Positions 18,809-27,839 are shown, counted from the stretch's first letter. The stretch: 44,876 bases of DNA from Acidimicrobiales bacterium (GCA_015478655.1 JADMIJ010000030.1:1-44876), one strand, 5' to 3'. Translations and numbers: made by a program. The notes: generated by a model from the sequence alone, not told the origin.

Positions 18809-19017
18809 GCGCGGGAACCGAACGGATCACCCGTGACCAGATCGAGGCCAAGTTCCGCGAGCTGACCGGGGAGGTCAGCGACGAGGTCGAGTCGACCAAG
18901 TCCCAAGTGGTCACGGCAGGCCTGGCCGTCGGCGTGCTCCTGATCGCCGCGGTATTCCTCATCGGCCGTCGGAACGGCCGCCGCCGGTCGGCCGTCGTCG
19001 AGGTGCGGCGGGTCTGA
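18805..19017 (+). CDS. Single-pass small membrane protein
   Basis: This 70-residue protein has a soluble charged N-terminus (ITRDQIEAKFRELTGEV), one membrane helix at about residues 37-54 and a very basic tail (GRRNGRRRSAVVEVRRV). AAGGAGA precedes the ATG, and the start overlaps the previous stop. It belongs to a compact block of three small membrane proteins followed by trmI. No family assignment is certain. Confidence 0.75.
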   Translation: MSAGTERITRDQIEAKFRELTGEVSDEVESTKSQVVTAGLAVGVLLIAAVFLIGRRNGRRRSAVVEVRRV

Positions 19018-19020
19018 GGC

Positions 19021-19233
19021 ATGGACACCCTGCTGCGCTATATCCAGGTCAAGGCGTTCGGGCGCGGCTTCCGCGGCTACCACACCGCCTGGCTGGTGGT
19101 CGGGGCTGCGGTGTGGATGATCAATCGGGCCCGCAATCAGGACCATGTGATCTACCGCACCAAGCTCAAGCCCGGTGAACGCCTGCTCGTCGAGACCTCC
19201 AAGGCTGCACCGAACAAGTCCTCCGGCCGCTGA
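19021..19233 (+). CDS. Small membrane-associated protein
   Basis: This 70-residue protein starts 3 bp after the previous stop. It has a basic N-terminus (RYIQVKAFGRGFRGY), a short hydrophobic helix (HTAWLVVGAAVWMI) and a basic C-terminal half (YRTKLKPGERLLVETSK). It is probably part of the same membrane module as its two upstream neighbours, and trmI begins 5 bp downstream. Function unknown. Confidence 0.72.
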   Translation: MDTLLRYIQVKAFGRGFRGYHTAWLVVGAAVWMINRARNQDHVIYRTKLKPGERLLVETSKAAPNKSSGR

Positions 19234-19238
19234 GCGCC

Positions 19239-20081
19239 GTGGGGTCGCAGGGGGATAGGAGCATCCTCAGCGACGGCGATCGGGTGCTGCTGATCGACCC
19301 CAAGGACCGCCGGTACCTCATCGCACTGCGCGCCGGAGCCCGGTTCCACACCCATATGGGCATCGTGAGCCACGACGACCTGATCGGGACCCCCGAGGGG
19401 TCGACCGTCCTCGGCAGCACGGGGCGCCGATTCATGGTGGTGCGGCCCACCCTTTCGGACACGGTCCTGAAGATGCCGCGGGGCGCCCAGGTCATCTATC
19501 CGAAGGATCTCGGGGCCATCCTCATCGAAGCGGACATTGCCCCCGGCGTGAAGACGCTCGAGGCAGGGGTCGGGTCCGGGGCGCTGTCGATGGCCCTCCT
19601 TCGGGCCGGCGCCGAGGTCGTCGGCTACGAGCTCCGTGAGGACTTCGCCGACCGGGCCCGCGGCAACGTGGAGGCCATGCTGGGCGGGGAAGCCCCCTAC
19701 CGGCTCGAGCTGCGAGACGTCTATGAGGGCATCGACGAACGGGGCCTCGACCGGATCCTGCTCGATCTGCCCGAGCCGTGGCGGGTTCTGCCCCACGCCG
19801 AGGAGGCGCTGCGGCCCGGTGGAATCCTCTGCGCCTACCTTCCCTCTATCAACCAGACCTCACAGCTACGCGAGGCCCTGGAGCGCAGTCGGTTCGGGAT
19901 GGCCTTCACCCTGGAGGTCCTGCATCGAACGTGGCACATCGAGGCCCGCTCGGTCCGACCCGACCACCGGATGGTGGGACACACCGGCTTCCTGACCACG
20001 GCCCGGCTGCTGGTCCCCTTCGAGGGGGAGGCCCGTGGCATCGACCTAGCCAATGGGGGGGCTGACGAGACCCCAGGCTGA
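19239..20081 (+). CDS. trmI: tRNA (adenine-58-N1) methyltransferase
   Basis: It methylates A58 in the T-loop of tRNAs using SAM. The 280-residue length is typical of bacterial TrmI. An N-terminal beta domain with HTHMGIVSHDDLIG precedes the SAM motif LEAGVGSGALSMAL near residue 108, and LDLPEPWRVLPHA is the catalytic-region motif. A GTG start lies 5 bp after the small membrane gene. In mycobacteria trmI also lies close to mpa, so the neighbourhood is conserved. Its stop codon lies inside a 16-bp tandem repeat. Confidence 0.95.
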   Translation: MGSQGDRSILSDGDRVLLIDPKDRRYLIALRAGARFHTHMGIVSHDDLIGTPEGSTVLGSTGRRFMVVRPTLSDTVLKMPRGAQVIYPKDLGAILIEADIAPGVKTLEAGVGSGALSMALLRAGAEVVGYELREDFADRARGNVEAMLGGEAPYRLELRDVYEGIDERGLDRILLDLPEPWRVLPHAEEALRPGGILCAYLPSINQTSQLREALERSRFGMAFTLEVLHRTWHIEARSVRPDHRMVGHTGFLTTARLLVPFEGEARGIDLANGGADETPG

Positions 20082-20116
20082 TCACGCCCTGGGCTGATCA
20101 CGCCCTGAGCTGATCG
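20076..20116. repeat. 16-bp tandem repeat over the trmI stop
   Basis: GGCTGATCACGCCCTG occurs twice in tandem (20076-20091 and 20092-20107), followed by a partial third copy, AGCTGATCG. The first copy contains the trmI TGA stop, so a slippage gain or loss would not change the protein. It lies just before the convergent hairpin. Confidence 0.9.
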
Positions 20117-20123
20117 TCCGGGC

Positions 20124-20144
20124 CGAGCAGCTCAGCTCTGCTCG
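20124..20144. terminator. Hairpin between trmI and the ferredoxin gene
   Basis: CGAGCAG (20124-20130) and CTGCTCG (20138-20144) form a perfect 7-bp stem with a 7-nt loop. The stem overlaps the last codons and stop of the convergent ferredoxin gene. There is no T-tract. It is likely a shared terminator. Confidence 0.5.
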
Positions 20145-20368
20145 ATGAAGATGCACTCGCCCGGACACTCCTCGGCGGCTTCGACCACCGCATCCTCGAG
20201 GTCGTCGGGCACGGCGGCCATCCCTGCGGAGCCGCCGGGTTCGTTCTTGACGTCCGCACCGTCCTTCACGTAGGCGAGGCCGTCGTCGAGCAAGGTGAAC
20301 ACGGCGGGCGCGATCTCCTCGCAGAGGCCGTCTCCCGTGCAGAGATCCTGATCGATCCAGACCTTCAT
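20132..20368 (-). CDS. Ferredoxin with Cys-x2-Asp-x2-Cys cluster motif
   Basis: This 78-residue electron carrier is of the actinobacterial 3Fe-4S or Asp-ligated 4Fe-4S type. The cluster residues are C10, D13 and C16 in CTGDGLC, and C68 in ECPGEC, with an additional C72. The usual third cysteine of the first motif is missing (EEIAP in its place). Such ferredoxins commonly feed cytochromes P450 or other oxidoreductases; no partner gene is adjacent. AGGAGAGAG precedes the ATG. It is divergent from mpa, and a TetR-type palindrome lies between the two. Confidence 0.88.
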   Translation of the reverse strand: MKVWIDQDLCTGDGLCEEIAPAVFTLLDDGLAYVKDGADVKNEPGGSAGMAAVPDDLEDAVVEAAEECPGECIFIEQS

Positions 20369-20529
20369 CAGTTCCGTCTCTCTCCTAGGCTTCTCGCGGG
20401 GCACCGTGAGCGTGCTCGACCGGGTCGGCCGTCCCGGCTGTCCGTCCATTGAGGCACACCCATGGCCGACGTCGTACCAGGGGACCCGTGCCCTGGTGAC
20501 AATGCTACCCGGAACTGTACCCATGTTGG

Positions 20530-20544
20530 CTGACGGTCCGTCAG
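20530..20544. promoter_or_regulatory. TetR-type operator palindrome
   Basis: CTGACGG-T-CCGTCAG is a perfect inverted repeat with 7-bp arms and one central base, the usual size and form of TetR-family operators. It lies about 160 bp upstream of the ferredoxin start and 30 bp upstream of the mpa -35 box, so either gene could be the target. No regulator gene is adjacent. Confidence 0.6.
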
Positions 20545-20574
20545 ATCGGCGCCCGAATAGGCTGCGAATGACGC

Positions 20575-20602
20575 TTGAAACGGTGGATCGCCGGTGTAGG
20601 GT
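20575..20602 (+). promoter_or_regulatory. mpa promoter (TTGAAA - 16 bp - TAGGGT)
   Basis: TTGAAA at 20575-20580 and TAGGGT at 20597-20602 are separated by 16 bp and lie 8 nt before GTG 20611. This is a good housekeeping-sigma promoter for a leaderless mpa transcript. The longest open frame would start at TTG 20575, which is really the -35 box. Confidence 0.65.
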
Positions 20603-20610
20603 CGCCGAAG

Positions 20611-22416
20611 GTGGGCAACGCGAACGAGGTGATTCCAACGGTTGATTCCGATGACGTGCGAGACGGTCGTCCAGCGGCGAATTCCCCGGATGACGATGAC
20701 CTCGATGCGTTGAGGCTGCGCGCCCTGGAAGCCGAGGAGGAGGTCACCCTCCTCCGTCGGCGTCTGCAGGAGAGTCCCCGGCGCGTACAGACCCTCGAGG
20801 AGAAGCTGCTGGAGACGAAGGGTCAGCTGGCCCAGGCCATCTCGCAGAACGAGAAGCTCACCTTCACGCTCCAGACCGCCAAGGAGCACGTGGCCAACCT
20901 GCGCGAAGAAGTGGAGAAGCTGACCCAGCCGCCCGCCGCGTACGGGACATTCCTCGGGACCAACGAGGACGGGAGCGTCGACGTCTTCTCCGGTGGTCGC
21001 AAGATGCGGGTGTCCCTCCATCCCGACATCGAGGTCGACGATCTGCAGCGCGGCAACGAGGTGGTGCTCAACGAGTCCCTCAACGTGATCCTGGCCCGGG
21101 AGGGCGAGGGCTCCGGAGAGGTGGTCGTGCTCAAGGAGATCCTCGACGACGGCACCCGGGCCCTGGTCTTCGGCCGGGCAGACGAGGAGCGGGTGGCCGA
21201 GCTCTCCGATGCGCTCATCGGGGTCAAGCTGCGCGCCGGCGACACCGTGCTCATGGAGTCGCGGACCGGCCTGCTCATCGAGAAGCTGGCCCGGCCCGAG
21301 GTGGAGGAGCTGGTCCTCGAGGAGGTCCCCGATGTGACCTATGCCGACGTGGGCGGCCTCGATGATCAGATCGAGGCGATCACCGACGCCGTCGAGCTCC
21401 CCTACCTGTACCGGGAGCTCTACGCCGAGCACAAGCTTCCGGCCCCCAAGGGGATCCTGCTCTACGGCCCTCCGGGGTGCGGGAAGACGCTGATCGCCAA
21501 GGCGGTGGCCAACTCGCTGGCCAAGAAGGTCGCCGAGGTCACCGGCAACACCAACGCCCGCAGCTACTTCCTCAACATCAAGGGCCCCGAGCTCCTCAAC
21601 AAGTACGTGGGTGAGACCGAGCGGCAGATCCGTCTGGTCTTCCAGAGGGCCCGGGAGAAGTCAGAAGAGGGCGTTCCCGTCATCGTCTTCTTCGACGAGA
21701 TGGACTCGCTGTTCCGAACCCGGGGGACCGGGATCAGCTCCGACATGGAGTCGACCATCGTGCCTCAGTTGCTGGCTGAGATCGACGGGGTCGAGACGCT
21801 CAAGGATGTGATCGTGATCGGGGCCTCCAACCGCGAGGACCTCATTGACCCGGCCATCCTGCGCCCGGGAAGGCTCGACGTGAAGATCCGCATCGAACGT
21901 CCGAACGAGGTGGCGGCGGCTCAGATCTTCTCCCGCTATCTGACCCCGGATCTCCCCCTCGACGCCGACGAGGTCCGGACCCTGGGCGGGGGAGACCCGG
22001 CCAAGGCCACCCAGGCCATGATCGAGGCGACGGTCGCAGAGATGTACCGAAGCGACGAGGAGAACCGGTTCCTCGAGGTCACCTATCAGAACGGCGACAA
22101 GGAGGTCCTCTACTACCGGGACTTCTCCTCGGGAGCGATGATCGAGAACATCGTCCGTCGGGCCAAGAAGCTGGCGATCAAGCGGACCATCGCCAACAAG
22201 ACGCGGGGTATCCGCTCCGACGACCTGTTCGAGTCGATCCGTCAGGAGTACAAGGAGAATGAGGATCTTCCCAACACCACCAATCCCGACGACTGGGCCA
22301 AGATCTCCGGCAAGAAGGGTGAGCGGATCGTCTACATCCGCACCCTCATCAGCGACCAGGACGAGACCAAGGGTGGCCGCTCCATCGAGCGTGTGGGTAC
22401 CGGTCAGTATCTCTGA
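20611..22416 (+). CDS. mpa: Proteasome-associated AAA ATPase Mpa/ARC
   Basis: Mpa is the hexameric ATPase that captures pupylated proteins, unfolds them and feeds them to the 20S proteasome. From the chosen start it has 601 residues. An N-terminal coiled coil (about 15-75) binds Pup and is followed by tandem OB domains. The AAA domain has Walker A GPPGCGKT and Walker [10 protein letters not shown], and the sensor region follows at [20 protein letters not shown]. The C-terminus is GQYL, the tail that docks on the proteasome alpha ring. The GTG at 20611 is chosen because of the promoter 8 nt upstream. Confidence 0.97.
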   Translation: MGNANEVIPTVDSDDVRDGRPAANSPDDDDLDALRLRALEAEEEVTLLRRRLQESPRRVQTLEEKLLETKGQLAQAISQNEKLTFTLQTAKEHVANLREEVEKLTQPPAAYGTFLGTNEDGSVDVFSGGRKMRVSLHPDIEVDDLQRGNEVVLNESLNVILAREGEGSGEVVVLKEILDDGTRALVFGRADEERVAELSDALIGVKLRAGDTVLMESRTGLLIEKLARPEVEELVLEEVPDVTYADVGGLDDQIEAITDAVELPYLYRELYAEHKLPAPKGILLYGPPGCGKTLIAKAVANSLAKKVAEVTGNTNARSYFLNIKGPELLNKYVGETERQIRLVFQRAREKSEEGVPVIVFFDEMDSLFRTRGTGISSDMESTIVPQLLAEIDGVETLKDVIVIGASNREDLIDPAILRPGRLDVKIRIERPNEVAAAQIFSRYLTPDLPLDADEVRTLGGGDPAKATQAMIEATVAEMYRSDEENRFLEVTYQNGDKEVLYYRDFSSGAMIENIVRRAKKLAIKRTIANKTRGIRSDDLFESIRQEYKENEDLPNTTNPDDWAKISGKKGERIVYIRTLISDQDETKGGRSIERVGTGQYL

Positions 22417-22440
22417 GACCGGGCCGGGATAGGGTCGCTC

Positions 22441-23934
22441 GTGGCCATTCCCAAGGTCTGCGGCATCGAGACCGAGTACGGCATCCAGGTGCTGCACGGC
22501 GACCCGAACCCGATCGCCGCCTCGTCGGTTCTGATCAACGCCTATGCCCACGATGTGGCGCGCCAGCAGACGGGCTGGGACTTCGAGGACGAAGCCCCTG
22601 GGAACGACGCCCGGGGCTTCGCCCGGGAGGGTTCCATGCCACCCCAGGTCGAGACCCATCTCGTCAACACCGTGCTCACCAACGGTGCCCGCTACTACGT
22701 GGACCACGCCCACCCCGAATTCTCCACCCCCGAGTGCCGTGACGCGCTCGAGTGCGTCCGCTACGACCGCGCCGGCGAGTTGATCCTGACCCGGTCGATG
22801 GAGGCGGCCGACCTCGCCGCCCACGACGGGTCACAGCTGGTCGTCTACAAGAACAATTCGGACGGGAAGGGGAACTCGTACGGGGCCCACGAGAACTACC
22901 TGATGGACCGGGCGGCACCGTTCACCCGCATCGTGTCCGGGGTGACCCCCCACTTCGTCACCCGCCAGATCTTTGCCGGGGCCGGCAAGGTCGGTGCCGA
23001 GACCGCCGTCCACGACGGGACGCCCGTCGACTTCCAGCTCTCCCAGCGGGCAGAGTTCTTCGAGGAGCAGGTGGGGCTCGAGACCACGCTGAAGCGCCCC
23101 ATCGTCAACACGCGGGACGAGCCCCACGCCGATCCCCACCGCTACCGCCGGCTGCACGTTATCGTGGGCGATGCCAACCTGGCCGAGGTCGCCACCTTGT
23201 TGAAGGTGGGAACCACCTCCCTGGTGCTGGCCATGATCGAGGACGACATTTCGGGCAGCCGGAGCCTGGCCCTCGCCGATCCGGTCACCGCCATGCACGA
23301 CGTGGCGCTGGACCGCACCTTCACCAAGCCCCTGACGATGGAGGACGGCTCGACCGCCACCGCGCTGGCGGTCCAGTGGGAGCTGTTCTCCCTGGCCCGC
23401 AAGTACGCCGACGACCGTGGTCTCGACTGCATGGGTGACGAGGCCGTGGGCGAAGAGGTGCTGAAGCGCTGGGAAGCGGTGCTCCACGGACTCGAGACCG
23501 ACCCCATGTCGCTCTCCCGTCAGCTCGACTGGGTGGCCAAGTTGCAGCTGATCGAGGCGTTCCGGGAGCGCCACGGGTTGGACTGGGACGACCACCGGCT
23601 GGCCGCCGTGGACCTGCAGTACCACGATCTACGACCGTCCCGATCGCTGTTCGCCCGCATGGACACCGAGCGACTGGTCAACGAGGAGTCAGTGGTGACG
23701 GCCGTCACCGAGCCTCCTCGGGGGACCCGCGCCTGGTTCCGGGGTCAATGCCTCAAACGGTGGCCGGCGTCGGTGGTCACCGCCAACTGGGATTCGCTGG
23801 TGTTCGACCTCGGCACCGATCCCTTGCGCCGCGTCCCTATGATGGACCCCTTGAAGGGCACGGCCGAGCACGTGGAGGAGTTGCTGCAGGCGTGCGCGAG
23901 TCCGTCCGAGCTGTTGGATCGATTGAGCAGCTAG
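22441..23934 (+). CDS. dop: Pup deamidase/depupylase Dop
   Basis: Dop removes Pup from substrates and, where Pup ends in Gln, deamidates it. It has the carboxylate-amine-ligase fold. IETEYG opens the ATP site, and the acidic Dop-loop FEDEAPGNDARGF (about 48-60) separates it from PafA. The nucleophilic Asp is in YVDHAHPE (D88), and [17 protein letters not shown] lies later. At 497 residues it is a normal length. The GTG start lies 24 bp after mpa and 5 nt after a TAGGGT box, so it may have its own leaderless promoter. Since Pup here ends in Glu, its main role should be depupylation. Confidence 0.96.
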   Translation: MAIPKVCGIETEYGIQVLHGDPNPIAASSVLINAYAHDVARQQTGWDFEDEAPGNDARGFAREGSMPPQVETHLVNTVLTNGARYYVDHAHPEFSTPECRDALECVRYDRAGELILTRSMEAADLAAHDGSQLVVYKNNSDGKGNSYGAHENYLMDRAAPFTRIVSGVTPHFVTRQIFAGAGKVGAETAVHDGTPVDFQLSQRAEFFEEQVGLETTLKRPIVNTRDEPHADPHRYRRLHVIVGDANLAEVATLLKVGTTSLVLAMIEDDISGSRSLALADPVTAMHDVALDRTFTKPLTMEDGSTATALAVQWELFSLARKYADDRGLDCMGDEAVGEEVLKRWEAVLHGLETDPMSLSRQLDWVAKLQLIEAFRERHGLDWDDHRLAAVDLQYHDLRPSRSLFARMDTERLVNEESVVTAVTEPPRGTRAWFRGQCLKRWPASVVTANWDSLVFDLGTDPLRRVPMMDPLKGTAEHVEELLQACASPSELLDRLSS

Positions 23935-23959
23935 GGAGAGTAGGGGATGGTTGAACCAG

Positions 23960-24157
23960 ATGGCTGAACGGGAACAGAAGAAGAAGACCACCACGACCGA
24001 ACGGGCCGACGACGTCGTCGAGGACGTCCCGGCCACATCCGCCACCGGTGAGAAGTTGAAGGCCGAGCTCGACGACCTGCTCGACGAGATCGACGAGGTC
24101 CTCGAGGACAACGCCGAGGAATTCGTCCGGAATTATGTGCAGAAGGGTGGCGAGTAG
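23960..24157 (+). CDS. pup: Prokaryotic ubiquitin-like protein Pup
   Basis: This 65-residue protein tag is intrinsically disordered at the N-terminus (basic KKK and Thr run) with a C-terminal helical part (LKAELDDLLDEIDEVLED) that pairs with the Mpa coiled coil. The end is VQKGGE: the genome encodes Glu, not Gln, so PafA can use it directly. The frame opens at TTG 23951, but the ATG at 23960 gives the usual MAEREQ start. It lies 25 bp after dop and 5 bp before prcB. A short length and missing family hits often hide this gene. Confidence 0.96.
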   Translation: MAEREQKKKTTTTERADDVVEDVPATSATGEKLKAELDDLLDEIDEVLEDNAEEFVRNYVQKGGE

Positions 24158-24162
24158 CCCAG

Positions 24163-24987
24163 GTGACGCTGCCGCTCTTCTCGACAACTGAAGACCCGGG
24201 TCCCGACTTTGCCGGTCTGATCCGACGGCTGCGGTTGCCGGTCCATCCGATGATGGCTCCCGCGGGGTCGGCCGTGTCGTCGGGGGGTGCCGCCACCAAC
24301 GAGTTTCGCCACGGGACCACGGTGGTGGCGCTGCGATTCGCCGACGGCATCGTGATGGCCGGCGACCGCCGGGCCACAGAGGGCAACGCCATCGCCCATC
24401 GGGCCATGGAGAAGGTCTTTCCGGCCGACCGGTATTCGGCCGTGGCCATCGCCGGGGCCGCCGGCCCGGCCGTCGAGATGGTCCGGCTCTTCCAGACCCA
24501 GCTCGAGCACTACGAGAAGGTCGAGGGCGTGGTGCTGAGCCTCGAGGGCAAGGCCAACCAGCTGAGCCAGATGGTGCGGGAGCATCTGCCCATGGCCATG
24601 CAGGGACTGGCGGTGGTGCCCCTGTTCGCCGGCTACGACCTGGCCCGCCAGACCGGTCGCATCTTCACCTACGACGTGACCGGCGGTCACTACGAGGAGA
24701 CCGAGCACAACGCCACCGGATCGGGCGGACGTGACGCCCGGACCACCATCAAGCTCGGCTACCGGGTCGGCATGGCGCGCGACGACGCCGTGGAGCTGGC
24801 CGTCGAGGCCCTCTACGAGGCGGCCGACGAAGATTCGGCCACCGGCGGGCCCGATCTCATCCGGGGTATCTATCCCTTGGTGGCCACGGTCACCGCCGAT
24901 GGATTCGCAGCAGTGACCGAAGAAGAGGTTTCGGAGCGTTTCGCCGCTCTGATCGAGCGTCGACGGGCCGAGGGTCGCCAGCCATGA
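24163..24987 (+). CDS. prcB: Proteasome subunit beta
   Basis: This is the catalytic subunit of the 20S proteasome. A 51-residue propeptide ends at RHG. Autocleavage before T52 in GTTVVAL exposes the N-terminal Thr nucleophile, and the acidic partner follows in MAGDRRATEG. The mature part is about 223 residues, the normal size. A GTG start lies 5 bp after pup. The stop overlaps the prcA start as ATGA, fixing a 1:1 coupled expression of the two subunits. Confidence 0.97.
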   Translation: MTLPLFSTTEDPGPDFAGLIRRLRLPVHPMMAPAGSAVSSGGAATNEFRHGTTVVALRFADGIVMAGDRRATEGNAIAHRAMEKVFPADRYSAVAIAGAAGPAVEMVRLFQTQLEHYEKVEGVVLSLEGKANQLSQMVREHLPMAMQGLAVVPLFAGYDLARQTGRIFTYDVTGGHYEETEHNATGSGGRDARTTIKLGYRVGMARDDAVELAVEALYEAADEDSATGGPDLIRGIYPLVATVTADGFAAVTEEEVSERFAALIERRRAEGRQP

Positions 24988-25661
24988 CCATGCCCTACTA
25001 CGTGGCGCCCGAGCAGGTGATGAAGGATCGGGCCGAGTACGCCCAGAAGGGCATCGCCCGCGGCCGCTCCCTGATCGCCACGATCTATGAGGACGGCATT
25101 GCCATCGTGGCCGACAACCCGTCGCGGTCGCTCCACAAGATCAGTGAGATCTATGACCGGATCGCCTTCGCCGGCGTGGGGAAGTACAACGAGTTCGACC
25201 AGCTGCGAGTGTCGGGCATCCGCCATGCCGACACCAAGGGGTATGCCTACAGCCGAGAGGACGTGGACGCCCGTTCGCTGGCCAACCTCTACGCCCAGTA
25301 CCTCGGACAGGTCTTCACCCACGAGATGAAACCGCTCGAGGTGGAGATCCTCGTGGCCGAGCTGGGCACGGGACTGCACCCACCGCAGCTCTACCACATC
25401 GCCTACGAAGGGACCATCACGGACGAGGACCGCTACGCCGTGCTGGGCGGGGAGACCGAGGCGACGACTGAGCGCCTCGAGGAGCAGTGGACGAGCGGAT
25501 GGCCCCTCAGCGATGCACTGCGCGCCGCGGTGAGCGCGCTGGCCGGCCCCGACCGGACGCTGGGGGGGTCCGACCTCGAGGTTGCCGTCCTGGCCCAGGG
25601 GAACGGCCGCCGGGCATTCCGGAGGCTCGTCGATGCCGAGCTGGAGGCCCTGCTGGGCTGA
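24984..25661 (+). CDS. prcA: Proteasome subunit alpha
   Basis: This is the non-catalytic outer ring subunit that forms the gate for substrate entry and docks Mpa's GQYL tail. It has the N-terminal gating segment MTMPYYVAPEQVMKDRAEYA, then the ntn-hydrolase fold without a processed threonine. At 225 residues it is close to the mycobacterial protein. The start overlaps the prcB stop by four bases. Confidence 0.97.
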   Translation: MTMPYYVAPEQVMKDRAEYAQKGIARGRSLIATIYEDGIAIVADNPSRSLHKISEIYDRIAFAGVGKYNEFDQLRVSGIRHADTKGYAYSREDVDARSLANLYAQYLGQVFTHEMKPLEVEILVAELGTGLHPPQLYHIAYEGTITDEDRYAVLGGETEATTERLEEQWTSGWPLSDALRAAVSALAGPDRTLGGSDLEVAVLAQGNGRRAFRRLVDAELEALLG

Positions 25662-25715
25662 CCGATTCCCTCGCCCTCCGGTGCTGGCGGATGCCGATTC
25701 GTAGGCGAGGGCCAT

Positions 25716-25733
25716 CCTCACGGTACCGTGAGG
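25716..25733. promoter_or_regulatory. 18-bp perfect palindrome at the pafA start
   Basis: CCTCACGGTACCGTGAGG reads identically on both strands and ends 3 nt before the pafA ATG. It contains TACCGT (25724-25729), a plausible -10 box 7 nt from the ATG, and the purine-rich stretch next to the start codon. It could be an operator overlapping the promoter, or an RNA hairpin masking the ribosome site. Confidence 0.6.
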
Positions 25734-25736
25734 GAG

Positions 25737-27095
25737 ATGGACAAGCGTATCTACGGCTTGGAGAACGAGTACGGGGTCACGTGCACGCTGCGCGGGCAGC
25801 GGCGGCTGAGCCCCGATGAGGTGGCCCGCTACCTGTTCCGGCGAGTGGTCAGCTGGGGACGTTCGTCCAATGTGTTCCTCGAGAACGGGGCCCGTCTCTA
25901 CCTCGATGTCGGCAGCCATCCCGAATACGCCACCCCCGAGTGCGATGACATCGCAGAGCTGGTGGTCCACGACAAGGCGGGGGAGTGGATCCTGTCCTCA
26001 CTGGTGGAGGGGGCCGAGGCCCGCCTGAGGGAGGAGGGCATCCGGGGCGACATCTACCTGTTCAAGAACAACACCGATTCGGCCGGGAACTCCTATGGAT
26101 GCCACGAGAACTATCTGACCAGTCGGCGTGACGACTTCGCCCACTACACCGAGGTGCTGATCCCGTTTCTGGTCAGCCGACAGGTCTACGCCGGGGCGGG
26201 CAAGGTGCTCCAGACCGCTCGCGGCGCGGTCTTCTGCCTGAGCCAACGGGCGGAGCACATCTGGGAGGGGGTGTCGTCGGCCACGACCCGCAGCCGGCCC
26301 ATCATCAACACCCGCGACGAGCCGCACGCCGACGCCGAGAAGTACCGGCGCCTCCATGTCATCGTGGGCGACTCCAACATGAGCGAGTACGCCACGTTCC
26401 TCAAGGTGGGTGCGACCAGCATCGTGCTGAGGATGCTCGAGGACCCCTCGACGGTGATGCGCGACCTGACCCTGGAGAATCCCATTCGAGCCATCCGCGA
26501 GATCAGCCATGACATCACCTGTCGTCGGCTTGTGCGCCTGGCCAACGGTCGTGAGATGAGCGCTCTCGACATCCAGGGCGAGTACCTGCAACGCGCCATC
26601 CGCTACCGCGATCGCCAGGGCCTGTCGCCGCAGGAGGATCGGGCCCTCGACATGTGGGAGCACTGCCTCAAGGGACTGGAGTCCGACCCGCTTTCGCTCC
26701 ACCGGGAGTGCGACTGGGTCGCCAAGTACCGGCTGATCGATCGCTACCGCCAACGCCACCAGCTGTCCCTGCACAGCCCCAACGTGTCTCTGCTCGACCT
26801 CCAGTACCACGACGTGGATCGGGCACGCGGGCTGTACTACCGCCTGCAGCGCCACGATCAGCTCGACCGGATCTGTGACGATGCAGACATCGCCTCCGCC
26901 ATGTCCTCGCCTCCTCAGACCACCCGGGCCCGCCTGCGCGGGGAGTTCGTGAAGAAGGCCAAGGAGCGGCGCCGCGACTTCACGGTGGACTGGGTGCACC
27001 TCAAGCTCAACGACCAGGCACAGCGCACCGTGCTGCTCAAGGATCCCTTCAAATCCAAGGACGAGCGGGTGGAGAAGCTCATCGCCGGCTTGTAA
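25737..27095 (+). CDS. pafA: Pup--protein ligase PafA
   Basis: PafA joins the C-terminal Glu of Pup to substrate lysines with ATP. The family core is very well conserved: [26 protein letters not shown], the catalytic Asp in [52 protein letters not shown] and [19 protein letters not shown]. It lacks the Dop loop, which confirms ligase over depupylase. The ATG at 25737 matches the mycobacterial N-terminus; a GTG at 25728 is less likely. pafB and pafC do not follow it, unlike in mycobacteria. Confidence 0.97.
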   Translation: MDKRIYGLENEYGVTCTLRGQRRLSPDEVARYLFRRVVSWGRSSNVFLENGARLYLDVGSHPEYATPECDDIAELVVHDKAGEWILSSLVEGAEARLREEGIRGDIYLFKNNTDSAGNSYGCHENYLTSRRDDFAHYTEVLIPFLVSRQVYAGAGKVLQTARGAVFCLSQRAEHIWEGVSSATTRSRPIINTRDEPHADAEKYRRLHVIVGDSNMSEYATFLKVGATSIVLRMLEDPSTVMRDLTLENPIRAIREISHDITCRRLVRLANGREMSALDIQGEYLQRAIRYRDRQGLSPQEDRALDMWEHCLKGLESDPLSLHRECDWVAKYRLIDRYRQRHQLSLHSPNVSLLDLQYHDVDRARGLYYRLQRHDQLDRICDDADIASAMSSPPQTTRARLRGEFVKKAKERRRDFTVDWVHLKLNDQAQRTVLLKDPFKSKDERVEKLIAGL

Positions 27096-27173
27096 TCGTC
27101 CCCGTGGGCAGGTGGCGGGGGCATCTGGCATCGACCCGGAGCCACGGCCTCGGTGTTGTAGCGTCGCCTGATT

Positions 27174-27839
27174 GTGGCAGCGCAACCCCCTGACGAAACG
27201 GTGATGGCGACCAGCTCCGAGCCGTTGGCCGCGACCAGCGACAGCCAGGTGACGGCCGGTGCGGCCAAGGGAAAGAGCCGGGGCTACCGCGCCCTGATCG
27301 AGTGGACGGTCATCCTGCTGGCCGTGGCCATCTGCACCGTGGTCCTCCGTGCCTACGTGGTCCAGTCCTTCTACATCCCCTCGGGGTCGATGCTCCCCAC
27401 ACTGCAGATCAGCGATCGGATCATCGTCAGCAAGTTGAGCTACGACCTGCACGACCCACACCGCGGCGACATCGTCGTGTTCGCCCGCCCACCGCTCGAG
27501 GACCAGGCCTATGCAGACCTGGTGAAACGGGTGATCGGACTCCCGGGGGAGACCATCTCCTCGAGGAACGGTGCCATCTACATCAATGGGAAGCGCCTGT
27601 CCGAGCCGTGGCTCCCAGCGGGACCCGACAGCTACAGCGGTGCCCTCCCGGGCGGGGATCCGCACCCGCAGTTCGACCTGCCGGGCCCGGTCAAGATCCC
27701 CGTCGGGGACTACTACGTCATGGGAGACAACCGAATGTTCTCAGAAGACAGCAGGTTCTTCGGGCCCATTCCCAAGTCCCTGATCGTCGGCCGGGCGGTG
27801 GCGGTGGTGTGGCCCCTCAGCCACCTGAAAGGGCTGTAG
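27174..27839 (+). CDS. lepB: Signal peptidase I (first of a tandem pair)
   Basis: This membrane protease removes Sec and Tat signal peptides. After a polar N-terminus of about 40 residues comes one membrane helix (about 44-62). The catalytic dyad is Ser72 in SGSMLPT and Lys118 in DLVKRVIGLPG. YYVMGDNRMFSEDSR is the conserved C-terminal block. It has 221 residues and no second membrane segment. A TAGCGT -10 box lies 9 nt before the GTG. It is closely similar to the next gene, so the pair arose by duplication. Confidence 0.93.
   Translation: MAAQPPDETVMATSSEPLAATSDSQVTAGAAKGKSRGYRALIEWTVILLAVAICTVVLRAYVVQSFYIPSGSMLPTLQISDRIIVSKLSYDLHDPHRGDIVVFARPPLEDQAYADLVKRVIGLPGETISSRNGAIYINGKRLSEPWLPAGPDSYSGALPGGDPHPQFDLPGPVKIPVGDYYVMGDNRMFSEDSRFFGPIPKSLIVGRAVAVVWPLSHLKGL

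Noticed and set aside
25998..27665. 555-residue minus-strand open frame opposite pafA and lepB
   Set aside because: Shadow of the strongly conserved pafA reading frame.
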